From an uncultured Sutterella sp. (GTDB lineage Bacteria; Pseudomonadota; Gammaproteobacteria; Burkholderiales; Burkholderiaceae_F): DNA of 41,711 nt. The stretch's first letter is position 1. Each line of letters begins with the position of its first letter. A model generated the notes under the pieces. The model was given only the letters and a program-made list of their open reading frames with translations, searched no databases and was not told the DNA's origin. Made by a program: the position numbers and the translations under genes. Of this stretch, positions 7,379-16,066 are shown one piece after another. The DNA lies in contig CAJKMT010000009.1 in NCBI GenBank assembly GCA_905201055.1, positions 1 through 41,711 on the forward strand. Reading direction: 5' to 3'.

Positions 7379-9265
7379 ATGACGGCTAAACAAAAAAAGA
7401 TGCTCATTCGCATCATTATCGCCTCCGTTCTCCTGGTTGCTCTCGTTTTATCGCCAATTACCGGTTATCTTCGGCTGGCATTATTCCTAATTCCTTACTT
7501 CATTGTTGGCTACGACATTTTGCTCAAAGCCGCCAAGGGCATTTCAAACGGGCGAGTTTTCGATGAAAACCTACTGATGACCGTCGCCACCCTGGGCGCA
7601 ATCGCCATTGCGCTTTACGACAATACGGGCGACTACACCGAAGCCGTTGCCGTGATGCTCTTTTACCAGATAGGCGAATGGTTCCAAGCCTATGCCGTCG
7701 GTAAAAGCTGTAAAAACATCAGTCAATTGATGGACATTCGTCCGGACTACGCCAATATTGAGAGAGACGGCAAACTCGAACAAGTCGATCCTGATGAAGT
7801 CGAAATAGGCACAGTCATCGTAGTTCAGCCGGGCGAAAAAGTCCCCATTGATGGCGTTGTTATTGAAGGTGAGTCCACTTTAAACACGAGTGCATTAACC
7901 GGTGAGAGTCTGCCCCGAAACGTCGCTGTCGATGATGAAATTACAAGCGGCTGCATCAACTTAACCGGTCTTTTAAAAGTTCGCACAACCAAACTTTTCG
8001 GCGACTCTACGGTTTCACAAATTCTGGAATTGGTGGAAAATGCGAGTTCTCGTAAGTCTCGTTCAGAAGCCTTTATCTCTCGCTTTGCAAGAGTCTATAC
8101 ACCGATCGTCTTTTTCGGCGCTCTGGCCTTAGCGACAATTCCGCCGCTTGTCCGCCTGTTTGCGATGGGGCTTGATGCTCAATGGGACGATTGGATTTAT
8201 CGTGCATTGGTATTTCTGGTAATCAGTTGCCCGTGTGCATTGGTCATCAGTATTCCTTTGAGCTTTTTCGCCGGTATCGGCGGTGCCAGCAATCAGGGAA
8301 TTCTTGTCAAAGGCTCCAATTACCTTGAGGCTCTTTCGGAAACCAAAGTTCTGGTCTTTGATAAAACCGGCACTTTGACAGAAGGGGTTTTTGAAGTGGT
8401 CGGAATCCACCACTGCAAAATGGAAGAAAAGAAGCTATTGGAATTAGCGGCTATGGCTGAAAGTGCTTCCTCTCACCCCATCAGCATCAGTCTTCAAAAA
8501 GCTTACGGTCTGCCCATTAACCGCAATCGCATCAAAGACATTCATGAGGTCAGCGGTCAAGGCGTCATTGCCAAAATTGACGACTTGGAAATCGGAGTCG
8601 GCAATGAAAAATTAATGAAAAGCCTCAACGTTGAAGCAATCCCCTGCCGAAGCATCGGAACCATTGTTCACGTTGCGATCAATGGTGAATACCACGGTCA
8701 CATTGTTATTTCAGACCGCATCAAGGCTCATGCTAAAGAAGCAATCCGCGCCATTAAAAATGCCGGTATTCGCAAAACAGTTATGCTGACAGGCGACAGC
8801 CGCAAAGTGGGTGAAAACGTCGCCAAAGAATTGGGCATTGATGAGGTCCACAGCGAGTTGCTGCCGGCTGACAAAGTTCGCATCGTTGAAGAGTTACTCA
8901 ACCAAAATCAATCTCGCGGTAAGTTAGCGTTTGTAGGCGACGGAATCAATGACGCGCCGGTTCTTTCACGAGCCGATATCGGTATCGCGATGGGAGCAAT
9001 GGGCTCAGACGCAGCAATCGAGGCTGCCGACGTTGTCTTAATGGACGATGATCCTTTAAAGATCGCCAAGGGCATTAAGATTTCCAGAAAGTGTCTGGCG
9101 ATCGTTAAAGAAAACATTTGGTTTGCCATCGGCATTAAAGTTCTTTGCCTCATACTCGGCGCCGTCGGTTTAGCCAATATGTGGATGGCTATTTTCGCTG
9201 ACGTCGGGGTCATGATTTTGGCGGTTCTCAATGCCATCAGAGCGCTTTTTGTGAAAAATCTTTAA
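7379..9265 (+). CDS. Heavy-metal-translocating P-type ATPase (Zn/Cd/Pb type)
   Basis: A P1B-type ATPase of 628 aa that uses ATP to pump soft metal ions across the inner membrane. It begins straight at the membrane segments, without the N-terminal HMA domain found in ZntA or CadA. Motifs: actuator loop TGESLP, transmembrane metal site SCPCAL (Cys284, Cys286), phosphorylation site DKTGTLTEG (Asp328), SSHP in the nucleotide-binding domain, MLTGDS and GDGINDAPVL in the P domain. CPC in membrane helix 4 is found in Zn/Cd/Pb and Cu pumps; pairing with an ArsR repressor favours Zn/Cd/Pb. The ribosome-binding site is weak (AGAG), and an operator-like repeat lies just upstream. Confidence 0.94.
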   Translation: MTAKQKKMLIRIIIASVLLVALVLSPITGYLRLALFLIPYFIVGYDILLKAAKGISNGRVFDENLLMTVATLGAIAIALYDNTGDYTEAVAVMLFYQIGEWFQAYAVGKSCKNISQLMDIRPDYANIERDGKLEQVDPDEVEIGTVIVVQPGEKVPIDGVVIEGESTLNTSALTGESLPRNVAVDDEITSGCINLTGLLKVRTTKLFGDSTVSQILELVENASSRKSRSEAFISRFARVYTPIVFFGALALATIPPLVRLFAMGLDAQWDDWIYRALVFLVISCPCALVISIPLSFFAGIGGASNQGILVKGSNYLEALSETKVLVFDKTGTLTEGVFEVVGIHHCKMEEKKLLELAAMAESASSHPISISLQKAYGLPINRNRIKDIHEVSGQGVIAKIDDLEIGVGNEKLMKSLNVEAIPCRSIGTIVHVAINGEYHGHIVISDRIKAHAKEAIRAIKNAGIRKTVMLTGDSRKVGENVAKELGIDEVHSELLPADKVRIVEELLNQNQSRGKLAFVGDGINDAPVLSRADIGIAMGAMGSDAAIEAADVVLMDDDPLKIAKGIKISRKCLAIVKENIWFAIGIKVLCLILGAVGLANMWMAIFADVGVMILAVLNAIRALFVKNL

Positions 9266-9283
9266 ATCCTTGATCTTGTTTTG

Positions 9284-9312
9284 AGGCGGTTAGTGATTCA
9301 GCCGCCTTTTTT
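9284..9312 (+). terminator. Terminator after metal ATPase
   Basis: AGGCGG/CCGCCT stem with a 12-base loop, followed by TTTTTT. Confidence 0.75.
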
Positions 9313-9406
9313 GTATTTCTGAGCCTTTAACCAAAAGCAAAACACTCTCTTAATGCCGTCCTATACTCAAAGTGAAAATACCAGTTATTTCAATCGAGGG
9401 GGATTT

Positions 9407-10831
9407 ATGAGCTACAGCTTTGAAAAAATCTATATCAACGGACAATGGCAAGATTCTTCAGGCGGTCACTTCATAGAAGTCGAAAACCCTGCCACACTGG
9501 AGCATTTCGCCAGAATACCCGAAGGAAACAGCGACGATATCAACCGTGCCGTGCAGGCTGCTCATAACGCTTTTGAGGCCTGGTCACAAACGGAATTGAG
9601 TGTCAGGATCGGTTTAATGAAAAAGATGTTCAAAGTCTTCGAAAGCTATAAAGATAAAATCATTGATCTTGAGGTTCAGGAACTGGGAGCGCCGGTCAGT
9701 TTTTCGACCCAATCGCATTGTCTCTACCAGTACACCCGCACACGTTCATATATTGAATGCGCATCAGAGCTTTGTTTGGAAGAAAGTTTGGCACAGTCGA
9801 CTGTCTATCGTGAACCGATCGGTGTCGTTGCCTGCATCACCCCTTGGAATTATCCTCTCGGACAAATTGTCCAAAAAATCATTCCGGCAATTCTGATGGG
9901 TAATACCGTTGTACTTAAACCCAGTCAGCACACGCCGCTGACGGCTTACCTGCTGGTGGATGCCTTTGATCAAGCGGGGTTCCCGGCGGGCGTAATCAAT
10001 ATGGTCACCGGACGCGGCAGTGCTGTGGGTGATGCCTTGGCCTCACACCCGCTCGTGGATATGGTTTCCTTCACAGGTTCCACAAAAGTCGGCATTCAGT
10101 TAAGCCGGCGGGCCCTGGAAAGCATCAAACGCATCAGCCTCGAATTGGGCGGCAAGTCCCCCTTCATCTGGTTGCCGGGTGCGGACTATGACAAAGCGGT
10201 CGGTAAACTTTTTGACTCCATTTTCCTCAATAGCGGTCAAACCTGTACCGCGTTCTCGCGCCTGCTGGTGCCTGAATCGGACAAGGAACTGATTGAAAAG
10301 CTGCTGCTCAAACGCTTGCCCGATTACCCGGTCGGCGATCCCACCGATCCGTCTGTGAAGATCGGACCGGTTTCCTCCAAGGCACAATTTGAAAAAATTA
10401 CGTCTTATCTTAAGTTGGGGTTGGAAGAAGGAGCCACCCTTTTAGCCGGAGAAATCCCGACTGACTGCTCCAATGGTTATTACATCAAACCGGCGATCTT
10501 CACTGACGTTAAAAACTCCATGCGCATTGCACGCGAGGAAATTTTCGGACCGGTGCTTTGTGTCATTACCTACAAAACTGTTGAAGAAGCCATTGCGATA
10601 GCCAATGACACTCCCTACGGACTTAACGCGGCGGTATTCGGCGACAAAAACGAAGCCATTGCGGTGGCCAAGCGTATCAAAGCCGGCAACGTCTACATTA
10701 ATGACGGTCCCAGAGATGTCACGGCTCCGTTCGGCGGTTATAAACAAAGCGGAATCGGTCGTGAGGGCGGTTATGCCGGGTTGCTGGAATTCACACAGCA
10801 AAAGGCTATTTTTGACCATTGCACTTTCTGA
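9407..10831 (+). CDS. NAD(P)-dependent aldehyde dehydrogenase
   Basis: A 474-aa ALDH-superfamily enzyme that oxidises an aldehyde to the acid. It carries ITPWNYPLGQ, KPSQHTPL, FTGSTKVG, the general base Glu246 in LELGGKSP, the catalytic Cys280 in NSGQTCTAFSR, EEIFGPVL, and PFGGYKQSGIGREGG. ATG 9407 follows GAGGGGGAT and is preferred to the in-frame start at 9353, which adds 18 poor residues. Substrate is not predictable from the sequence: the overall type is the broad DhaS/BetB-like group. It is a single gene with a terminator-like palindrome after it, convergent with panF. Confidence 0.9.
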   Translation: MSYSFEKIYINGQWQDSSGGHFIEVENPATLEHFARIPEGNSDDINRAVQAAHNAFEAWSQTELSVRIGLMKKMFKVFESYKDKIIDLEVQELGAPVSFSTQSHCLYQYTRTRSYIECASELCLEESLAQSTVYREPIGVVACITPWNYPLGQIVQKIIPAILMGNTVVLKPSQHTPLTAYLLVDAFDQAGFPAGVINMVTGRGSAVGDALASHPLVDMVSFTGSTKVGIQLSRRALESIKRISLELGGKSPFIWLPGADYDKAVGKLFDSIFLNSGQTCTAFSRLLVPESDKELIEKLLLKRLPDYPVGDPTDPSVKIGPVSSKAQFEKITSYLKLGLEEGATLLAGEIPTDCSNGYYIKPAIFTDVKNSMRIAREEIFGPVLCVITYKTVEEAIAIANDTPYGLNAAVFGDKNEAIAVAKRIKAGNVYINDGPRDVTAPFGGYKQSGIGREGGYAGLLEFTQQKAIFDHCTF

Positions 10832-10843
10832 TTTCTGAAGTTG

Positions 10844-10869
10844 CCGGACCTTGTTAAGGCAAGGTCCGG
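10844..10869. terminator. Palindrome between ALDH and panF
   Basis: Perfect 10-bp stem (ccggaccttg / caaggtccgg) with a 6-base loop, between two convergent genes. There is no good T-run on either side, so it may be a bidirectional transcription block rather than a classic terminator. Confidence 0.55.
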
Positions 10870-10879
10870 AACGACAACT

Positions 10880-12349
10880 TTAAGGGAAAAAATCTGCGTT
10901 ATTTTGTTTTTTGGTGAACAAACTGACAGCGATAAAAGCAATGATTGAAACCGTCAGGGATGGCGTCACCGCGTGCCACCCGCCCAAATCCGGCTTAAAC
11001 AGACAAATCCAGCCATAAAGTAAAAGTCCCAGCACTACCGAAGCCCACGCTCCCTGCTTTGTAGCCCTCACCCAAAAGAGCCCACCGACCAATGGACATA
11101 GGAATGTGATTTCCAACCCCCCAAAAGCAAACATGTTGATCCAGACGATGATATCCATGGGGTTAACGGCCAAAATCAAAGAAAGCAGACCGATGGCCAA
11201 AGTGCACAACCTCGCATACCGCTTCACCGTTTGTGCCTGATCGGGCATATGTGCGTACCCTCTGAGAATCAAATCTTTAATAATGGCCGATGAGGCGGCA
11301 ATCAGAAGAGAGCTCACCGTTGACATGGTCGCCGCAATCGGTGCCACCAGCGTAATACCGGCAACCCAGGGATTCATATGATGTGAAATCAAATAAGGAA
11401 TCATGGCGTCGGTGTTGCCGCCGAAAAGCTCAGCCTGCGGCAACACGCCTCTGGCTAAAAAACCCAGCAGCGTCATACCGATCATCAGCGCTCCGCACAC
11501 CGCCGTGCTGACAATCATCGCCAGGTGCAAATCCTGCGTACTTTTATAAGCCATACAACGCACGGCCGACTGCGGCAATGCCACCGTCGCAAAGCCCACC
11601 AGAATCCAGGAAGAAAAAAGCAGTGTCAAAGGCAAAGCGCCGTCAGAGGTCGGAGAAAAAAAGGCATGAGCCTGCTCATCAGAAACCTGAGAGGCAATTT
11701 TTTTCATCAATGGTTCTAAGCCGCCTGCCGAACCGATAATATCAAAGGCAAGAAGCCCCATTCCCAAGAGCATCAAGACCGCGCAAACCGTATCTGTCAG
11801 AGCAACCGCGCGAAAGCCGCCGACTGTGGTATAAACCACTACCACCGCTCCGAAGAGGACAAGTCCCGCCACATAATCAATCTCTGCGGTCTGAGCAATG
11901 AGCTGCGCACCACCGATAAATTGCCCCACCATCATTGCTATGAAAAAAACGAGAAGCGCAATGGATAGGAACGCTCCCAATCCCGGACTTTGAAATCGGT
12001 GCACGATGACATCAATAATGGTGATTGCCCCAATTTTTCGGCTGACTAACGAGAGTTTTTTTCCTAAAACACCGAGAACCAAGAATCCGGTAATGATTTG
12101 CGGAGCCGCAAACACAACCCAACCCAAACCATATTGCCAGGCCAGTCCGGGACCGGAGACAAAAGAGCTCACGGATCCGTACGTAGCCACCAACGTCATG
12201 GCTAAAACAAAACCCTGCAGCGTACGGTCAGCCAAAAAGTAGTTTTTTAAGAAATCCCGCCCACTTTCCCGGGGATCGGCTCGTCCGATGAATAACAGGA
12301 CAAGCAAAAAAAGCATCAGAGGAATAAAGGCAATCCACGACTGTGTCAT
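10880..12349 (-). CDS. panF: Sodium/pantothenate symporter
   Basis: A sodium:solute symporter (SSS family) of 489 aa with about 13 membrane segments. It matches PanF through its length: YFLADRTLQGFVLAMTLVATYGSVSSF near the start, QFIGGAQL, YTTVGGFRAVALTDT, LPQSAVRCMAYK, APIAATMSTVSS, and LNLLAFGGLE-like NMFAFGGLEITFLCPLVGG. It takes up pantothenate with Na+ for coenzyme A synthesis. The ATG overlaps the yhdT stop by one base (TGATG), so the GTG one codon upstream is not preferred. The small partner gene directly upstream is the arrangement known from E. coli, which supports PanF over other SSS members. Confidence 0.9.
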   Translation of the reverse strand: MTQSWIAFIPLMLFLLVLLFIGRADPRESGRDFLKNYFLADRTLQGFVLAMTLVATYGSVSSFVSGPGLAWQYGLGWVVFAAPQIITGFLVLGVLGKKLSLVSRKIGAITIIDVIVHRFQSPGLGAFLSIALLVFFIAMMVGQFIGGAQLIAQTAEIDYVAGLVLFGAVVVVYTTVGGFRAVALTDTVCAVLMLLGMGLLAFDIIGSAGGLEPLMKKIASQVSDEQAHAFFSPTSDGALPLTLLFSSWILVGFATVALPQSAVRCMAYKSTQDLHLAMIVSTAVCGALMIGMTLLGFLARGVLPQAELFGGNTDAMIPYLISHHMNPWVAGITLVAPIAATMSTVSSLLIAASSAIIKDLILRGYAHMPDQAQTVKRYARLCTLAIGLLSLILAVNPMDIIVWINMFAFGGLEITFLCPLVGGLFWVRATKQGAWASVVLGLLLYGWICLFKPDLGGWHAVTPSLTVSIIAFIAVSLFTKKQNNADFFP

Positions 12350-12618
12350 CACTTTTTATCCTCTTCTGGTGTCAAATCAAAATTTCTGCAGAAAAATTTC
12401 ACCAAAATCCAAACGGCCAAAACAGATAAGAGGTACCCGCCCACACAAGACAGACAAAACCACAAAGGTAAGCCCCAAAACGCCTCGGACGAATTCTCAG
12501 CACAAAACACTGCCAACCAAAAAAGAATCAGCAGGACAATTGCAGCGATTAACGTATAAACCGCTTCGCGATGGCTTTGTTTTATAGCTTCCTTATACGA
12601 AAGTGATTTTTTCAACAT
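12349..12618 (-). CDS. yhdT: YhdT/DUF997 small membrane protein
   Basis: An 89-aa protein with two membrane helices. The N-terminal HREAVYTLIAAIVLLILFWL and the C-terminal WILVKFFCRNFDLTPEED match the DUF997 (YhdT) pattern: a cytoplasmic KEA-type start, two helices and an acidic tail. It is found next to panF in many proteobacteria and may help the symporter assemble or work, but its role is not proven. It is first in a two-gene unit and coupled to panF by TGATG. Confidence 0.85.
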   Translation of the reverse strand: MLKKSLSYKEAIKQSHREAVYTLIAAIVLLILFWLAVFCAENSSEAFWGLPLWFCLSCVGGYLLSVLAVWILVKFFCRNFDLTPEEDKK

Positions 12619-12724
12619 GACAAAAGCCTTCTAGCTCCGACTCTTGCTGCCGCCTGACCTTCGGCCTCATTGTTCCAAAGGTCAGCACGGCTATCCTCAA
12701 ACATTATTGACCCAATCTGCCCGA

Positions 12725-13993
12725 TCAATATTGTTTTTTCGGCAACAGCGGCTCTTCATCTTCGATGCCCACCAAACTCAAAGCAGCCAAAGTAATTAAC
12801 TGAGGTCCGAGATAAGTGTCAATCATTTCAAAGAATTCTTTGACATTGTGAGCATTTTCCGCGTGACCGCCGGAACACAGACAGGTGGAGGGAATATTTT
12901 CACTCATAGGGGCATTCGCATCAGTCGATGAACGAACGTATTGAGTCAATTCGATACCCAGCACCTTCTGAGCACTGCGGGCAACTTGTAAAACCGGGCA
13001 ATCGTGCGGGCGCGTACCGGCAGGACGGTCGCCGATTGCGGTCTTGGTGACTTTAAGCAAGCGTTCCTGATCGGAAATATCCCAAGAGGCATTTTCTTCG
13101 GCGACAGCTTCATCGAATTTCGACAAAATTTCGGCTTCCAAGGCAAGCAAACACTTGTTGTCAAAACTTCTCATATCAATTTCAACTTCACAGTGCGCAG
13201 CGATGGAATTGACCGTTGTACCGCCCTTAATCGTACCGACAGTCCAAGTCGTCTTGGGGTCAGCAGCGGGGCGAAGGTCTGCGAACTTCTCAATTGCGCG
13301 GGCCATGGCGTGAATGGCACTCGGCGTCTTGCCGTACTCGGCAAAGCTGTGGCCGCCCAAACCGTCAATGCTCACGCGCCAACGGTGAGAACCCGTTGCA
13401 CCGTAAAGCACACGACCCACGTCGGTTGAGTCCACGGCAATAAAGCCGTCAATCTTATTGTTTTTCACCAAATGCTTGGAGCCGCGAATGTCGCCGTTGC
13501 CTTCTTCACCGACTGTACCGACAAACCAGATATCCCCTTTCGTTTGAATATCGGCCTCTTCCAACCCCCTTAAGACCTGCAAAATCGCACGCAGACCGGA
13601 ACAGTTGTCTCCTATTCCGGGCGCTGAATAACGGATACCGTCTTTTTTCACCGTCACATCCGTTTCGATCGGGAAAACGGAGTCCATATGAGCACCCAAG
13701 ACCAAAATCGGACCGCCTTCAACCATGCCCTTACGAACACCGATGACATTGCCGATTTCATCCATTTTTACGTCAGTTAGACCATAGTCCTTCATACGCT
13801 GCATAACCGACTGAGCGCGCTTTTCCTCCATAAAGGTCGGAGCAGGAATCTCACAAAGCTCTACCTGTTCATCCATAGCCCGCTGAACATCGCGTTTGGC
13901 AATTTGCAATGCTTTCTGAACCTTTTCCAAACCGGCAATTTTTTGGACTTGTGCCAAAACCGCTTCATTTAAAACGGGAAGTTCTTTAGGCAT
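12725..13993 (-). CDS. M20-family metallopeptidase
   Basis: A 422-aa zinc peptidase of the M20 family (PepT/DapE/ArgE-like). Metal and catalytic residues are visible in LGAHMDSVFP (His, Asp), GIGDNCSG (bridging Asp), GEEGNGDIRG (Glu-Glu), AVDSTDVG (Asp), and a late His in CSGGHAENAH. The dimerisation domain starts at SHRWRVSIDGLGGHSF. ATG 13993 has GAGGAG seven bases upstream; the longer reading frame back to 14239 lacks support and runs into the next gene. The peptide substrate cannot be read from the sequence. A helix with many Lys/Glu precedes the catalytic core. Confidence 0.87.
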   Translation of the reverse strand: MPKELPVLNEAVLAQVQKIAGLEKVQKALQIAKRDVQRAMDEQVELCEIPAPTFMEEKRAQSVMQRMKDYGLTDVKMDEIGNVIGVRKGMVEGGPILVLGAHMDSVFPIETDVTVKKDGIRYSAPGIGDNCSGLRAILQVLRGLEEADIQTKGDIWFVGTVGEEGNGDIRGSKHLVKNNKIDGFIAVDSTDVGRVLYGATGSHRWRVSIDGLGGHSFAEYGKTPSAIHAMARAIEKFADLRPAADPKTTWTVGTIKGGTTVNSIAAHCEVEIDMRSFDNKCLLALEAEILSKFDEAVAEENASWDISDQERLLKVTKTAIGDRPAGTRPHDCPVLQVARSAQKVLGIELTQYVRSSTDANAPMSENIPSTCLCSGGHAENAHNVKEFFEMIDTYLGPQLITLAALSLVGIEDEEPLLPKKQY

Positions 13994-14118
13994 GTTTTTC
14001 TCCTCGGCAAACAAAATAAAAAACCTGTCGATATTTTCCTCGCAGAACCATTGAAAGAGCAACTCCTTGTTAAAAGAGAATCGTTTTCTTACTGATGGCG
14101 AGGCGTATTCGAAACATT

Positions 14119-14601
14119 TTAGCGCAAAATAACTTCGCGGGCAATTTTCTCGCAATCTTTGATATGTTCTCGCCCCAAGTATCGTAAGGCGGTAAACCCC
14201 AACGCGGCAGCACTGACCTGCCCGACAATAGGCACCCAACGAGCCGCCTGCTTGCTGCCCAATTTAATGCCCACTGTCTTTAGTACCGATATGGCTAATT
14301 GAGCAGTGATCACCTTACCGGCCAGAACAGTTCCCGCCCAACTGATAGCCTGATAAGCCAAAATCCTTTTTTGGCTGGGTAATCTTTCGATTTGCTCGGG
14401 CGTCAGACCAAACTCTTGGTTAATACGATCAATCATTTTGATCATGACAGACACGTCAACCAACATGTCCACGCCGGGGATGGGCACAAATGTCGCCCCG
14501 GCACTCATGAGTGCCTGACGATCAACATGACGCCGGGCGCGCCATGCTGCCGCTCGGATTTTGTCTTCATCGGTGGGAATAAGCGGCAAGCTTGAATTCA
14601 T
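14119..14601 (-). CDS. DUF697-like membrane-associated protein
   Basis: A 160-aa protein resembling the DUF697 domain found at the C-terminus of YcjF and next to some small GTPases: VPIPGVDMLVDVSVMIKMIDRINQEFGL near residue 38, then VLAGKVITAQLAISVLKTVGIKLG, WVPIVGQVSAAALGFTALRYLG and an amphipathic end. The Pro-Gly-Asp turns between hydrophobic helices fit membrane insertion. Here the domain stands alone with no GTPase part. No strong ribosome-binding site precedes ATG 14601. It is divergent from hemA, upstream of and in the same direction as the M20 peptidase. Function unknown. Confidence 0.6.
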   Translation of the reverse strand: MNSSLPLIPTDEDKIRAAAWRARRHVDRQALMSAGATFVPIPGVDMLVDVSVMIKMIDRINQEFGLTPEQIERLPSQKRILAYQAISWAGTVLAGKVITAQLAISVLKTVGIKLGSKQAARWVPIVGQVSAAALGFTALRYLGREHIKDCEKIAREVILR

Positions 14602-14679
14602 AAGGAAAATTTAATCGTTAAGCTATAAACTTACGCATCTGTTTGGATTTTAGGGAAAGTTTTTCCCTTTTTCTTTTTT

Positions 14680-15969
14680 ATGCATTTATTGGCTCTGGGT
14701 TTAAACCACACGACCGCACCGCTTGCTATCCGCGAGCGAGTGGCATTCGGTCCCGAAGAAACTGCCGAAACAATCGGCAGGGTCTTGTCACGCCTGGCGG
14801 GTGAAGAGTCCGGTTGTGTAACCGAAGCGCTGATTTTGTCCACGTGCAATCGCACGGAGCTTTATTGCGCTGCCGAAGATCCGGATCTTGCCATCGGCGC
14901 ACTCGAAGCCTTTCTTGCCGAAGAAAAGAAACTGTCATTGTCCGAACTGACTCCGCACACCTATGCGCTCACAGATCTGGAAGTGGTAGAACACGCATTC
15001 AGCGTTGCCAGCGGCTTGGACTCAATGGTTTTAGGTGAAACACAAATCGTCGGCCAAATGAAAAAAGCGGAAAAAACCGCTCGCAAGGCTCACGGTCTGG
15101 GGTTGATGCTCAACACGTTGTTTCAACGTACGTTTACCGTTGCCAAAGAAGTTCGTACTGCCACAGAGATCGGCGCTCATACTGTTTCGATGTCTGCTGC
15201 AGCGGTTCGTCTTGCCAACCGCCTGTTCGGTGAACTGCATGACTTAAATGTTTTGTTTGTCGGCGCCGGTGAAATGATCGAACTGTGTGCTGCACACTTC
15301 AACGGTCAAGATCCGAGATCGATGACTATCGCCAATCGCTCGATTGAGCGAGGTCAGGCGCTTGCCGCCCGTTTCAATGCGAAAAGCATGAAATTGGCAG
15401 ATTTGCCCCAAAAAATTGCCAACTTCGACATCATCGTTTCCTGCACGGCGAGCGCTCTGCCTATTATTGGCTTGGGAATGATTGAAAGAGCGATTCGAGA
15501 ACGCCACCACAAGCCCATTTTCATCGTTGATTTAGCGGTTCCCCGGGATGTGGAAGAAGAAGTTGCTCAACTCGATGACGTCTATGTCTATACGGTTGAT
15601 GATTTGGGCAAAGTGGTCCAAAGCGGCAAGGCCGAGCGTTTGGCCGCTGTGGAAGAAAGCCGTCACATCATTAAGAAACATGTCGCGCTTTTTTCCGACT
15701 GGCTTCAATGGCGCAACTGCGTTCCCACCATTGAAATGATGATTGAGCGGGCAACGGATTTGTCGACTGCCTGCATTGAGCGGGCCAAACACGGCATTCA
15801 AAACAGTGATGACGTACAGCAAGTCCTTGAACGCATGGCACACGACATTACCCGTAAACTGATCCACGACAATCTTACGTTGCTCAAAGATACCGAACAC
15901 TTGACTGCCGCCGAACGGCAGCATCTTGAAAGCTGCTTCAAACGCTTTTATCTGGAACGCAAACGTTAG
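14680..15969 (+). CDS. hemA: Glutamyl-tRNA reductase
   Basis: A 429-aa enzyme for the first committed step of C5 tetrapyrrole synthesis: glutamyl-tRNA(Glu) to glutamate-1-semialdehyde with NADPH. It has LALGLNHTTAPLAIRERVAF, the catalytic Cys56 in LSTCNRTELY, SGLDSMVLGETQIVGQMK, the Rossmann segment LFVGAGEM and ANRS, and a C-terminal dimerisation helix region ending FKRFYLERKR. Start at ATG 14680 matches the family. It heads the hemA-prfA-prmC order known from E. coli. Use of this route rather than ALA synthase fits beta- or gammaproteobacteria. Confidence 0.96.
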   Translation: MHLLALGLNHTTAPLAIRERVAFGPEETAETIGRVLSRLAGEESGCVTEALILSTCNRTELYCAAEDPDLAIGALEAFLAEEKKLSLSELTPHTYALTDLEVVEHAFSVASGLDSMVLGETQIVGQMKKAEKTARKAHGLGLMLNTLFQRTFTVAKEVRTATEIGAHTVSMSAAAVRLANRLFGELHDLNVLFVGAGEMIELCAAHFNGQDPRSMTIANRSIERGQALAARFNAKSMKLADLPQKIANFDIIVSCTASALPIIGLGMIERAIRERHHKPIFIVDLAVPRDVEEEVAQLDDVYVYTVDDLGKVVQSGKAERLAAVEESRHIIKKHVALFSDWLQWRNCVPTIEMMIERATDLSTACIERAKHGIQNSDDVQQVLERMAHDITRKLIHDNLTLLKDTEHLTAAERQHLESCFKRFYLERKR

Positions 15970-15992
15970 CGTCGAAGCATCTTTTGCCCCAC

Positions 15993-16018
15993 GGAGCAAG
16001 TTTGCTTAATATTGCTCC
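15993..16018 (+). terminator. Hairpin between hemA and prfA
   Basis: A 7-bp stem (ggagcaa / ttgctcc) with a 12-base loop and a weak T-rich stretch 12 bases on. It could be an attenuator that sets prfA below hemA; it is not a convincing full terminator. Confidence 0.3.
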
Positions 16019-16066
16019 AACTCGTTGTTTTATTTCTCGTATTGATTTGAATTTAGGAGACTCACC

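Noticed and set aside
12636..12700. Inverted repeat ctgacctt/aaggtcag between the M20 gene and yhdT
   Set aside because: 8-bp stem without a T-run; could be a weak terminator but not enough to list as a feature.
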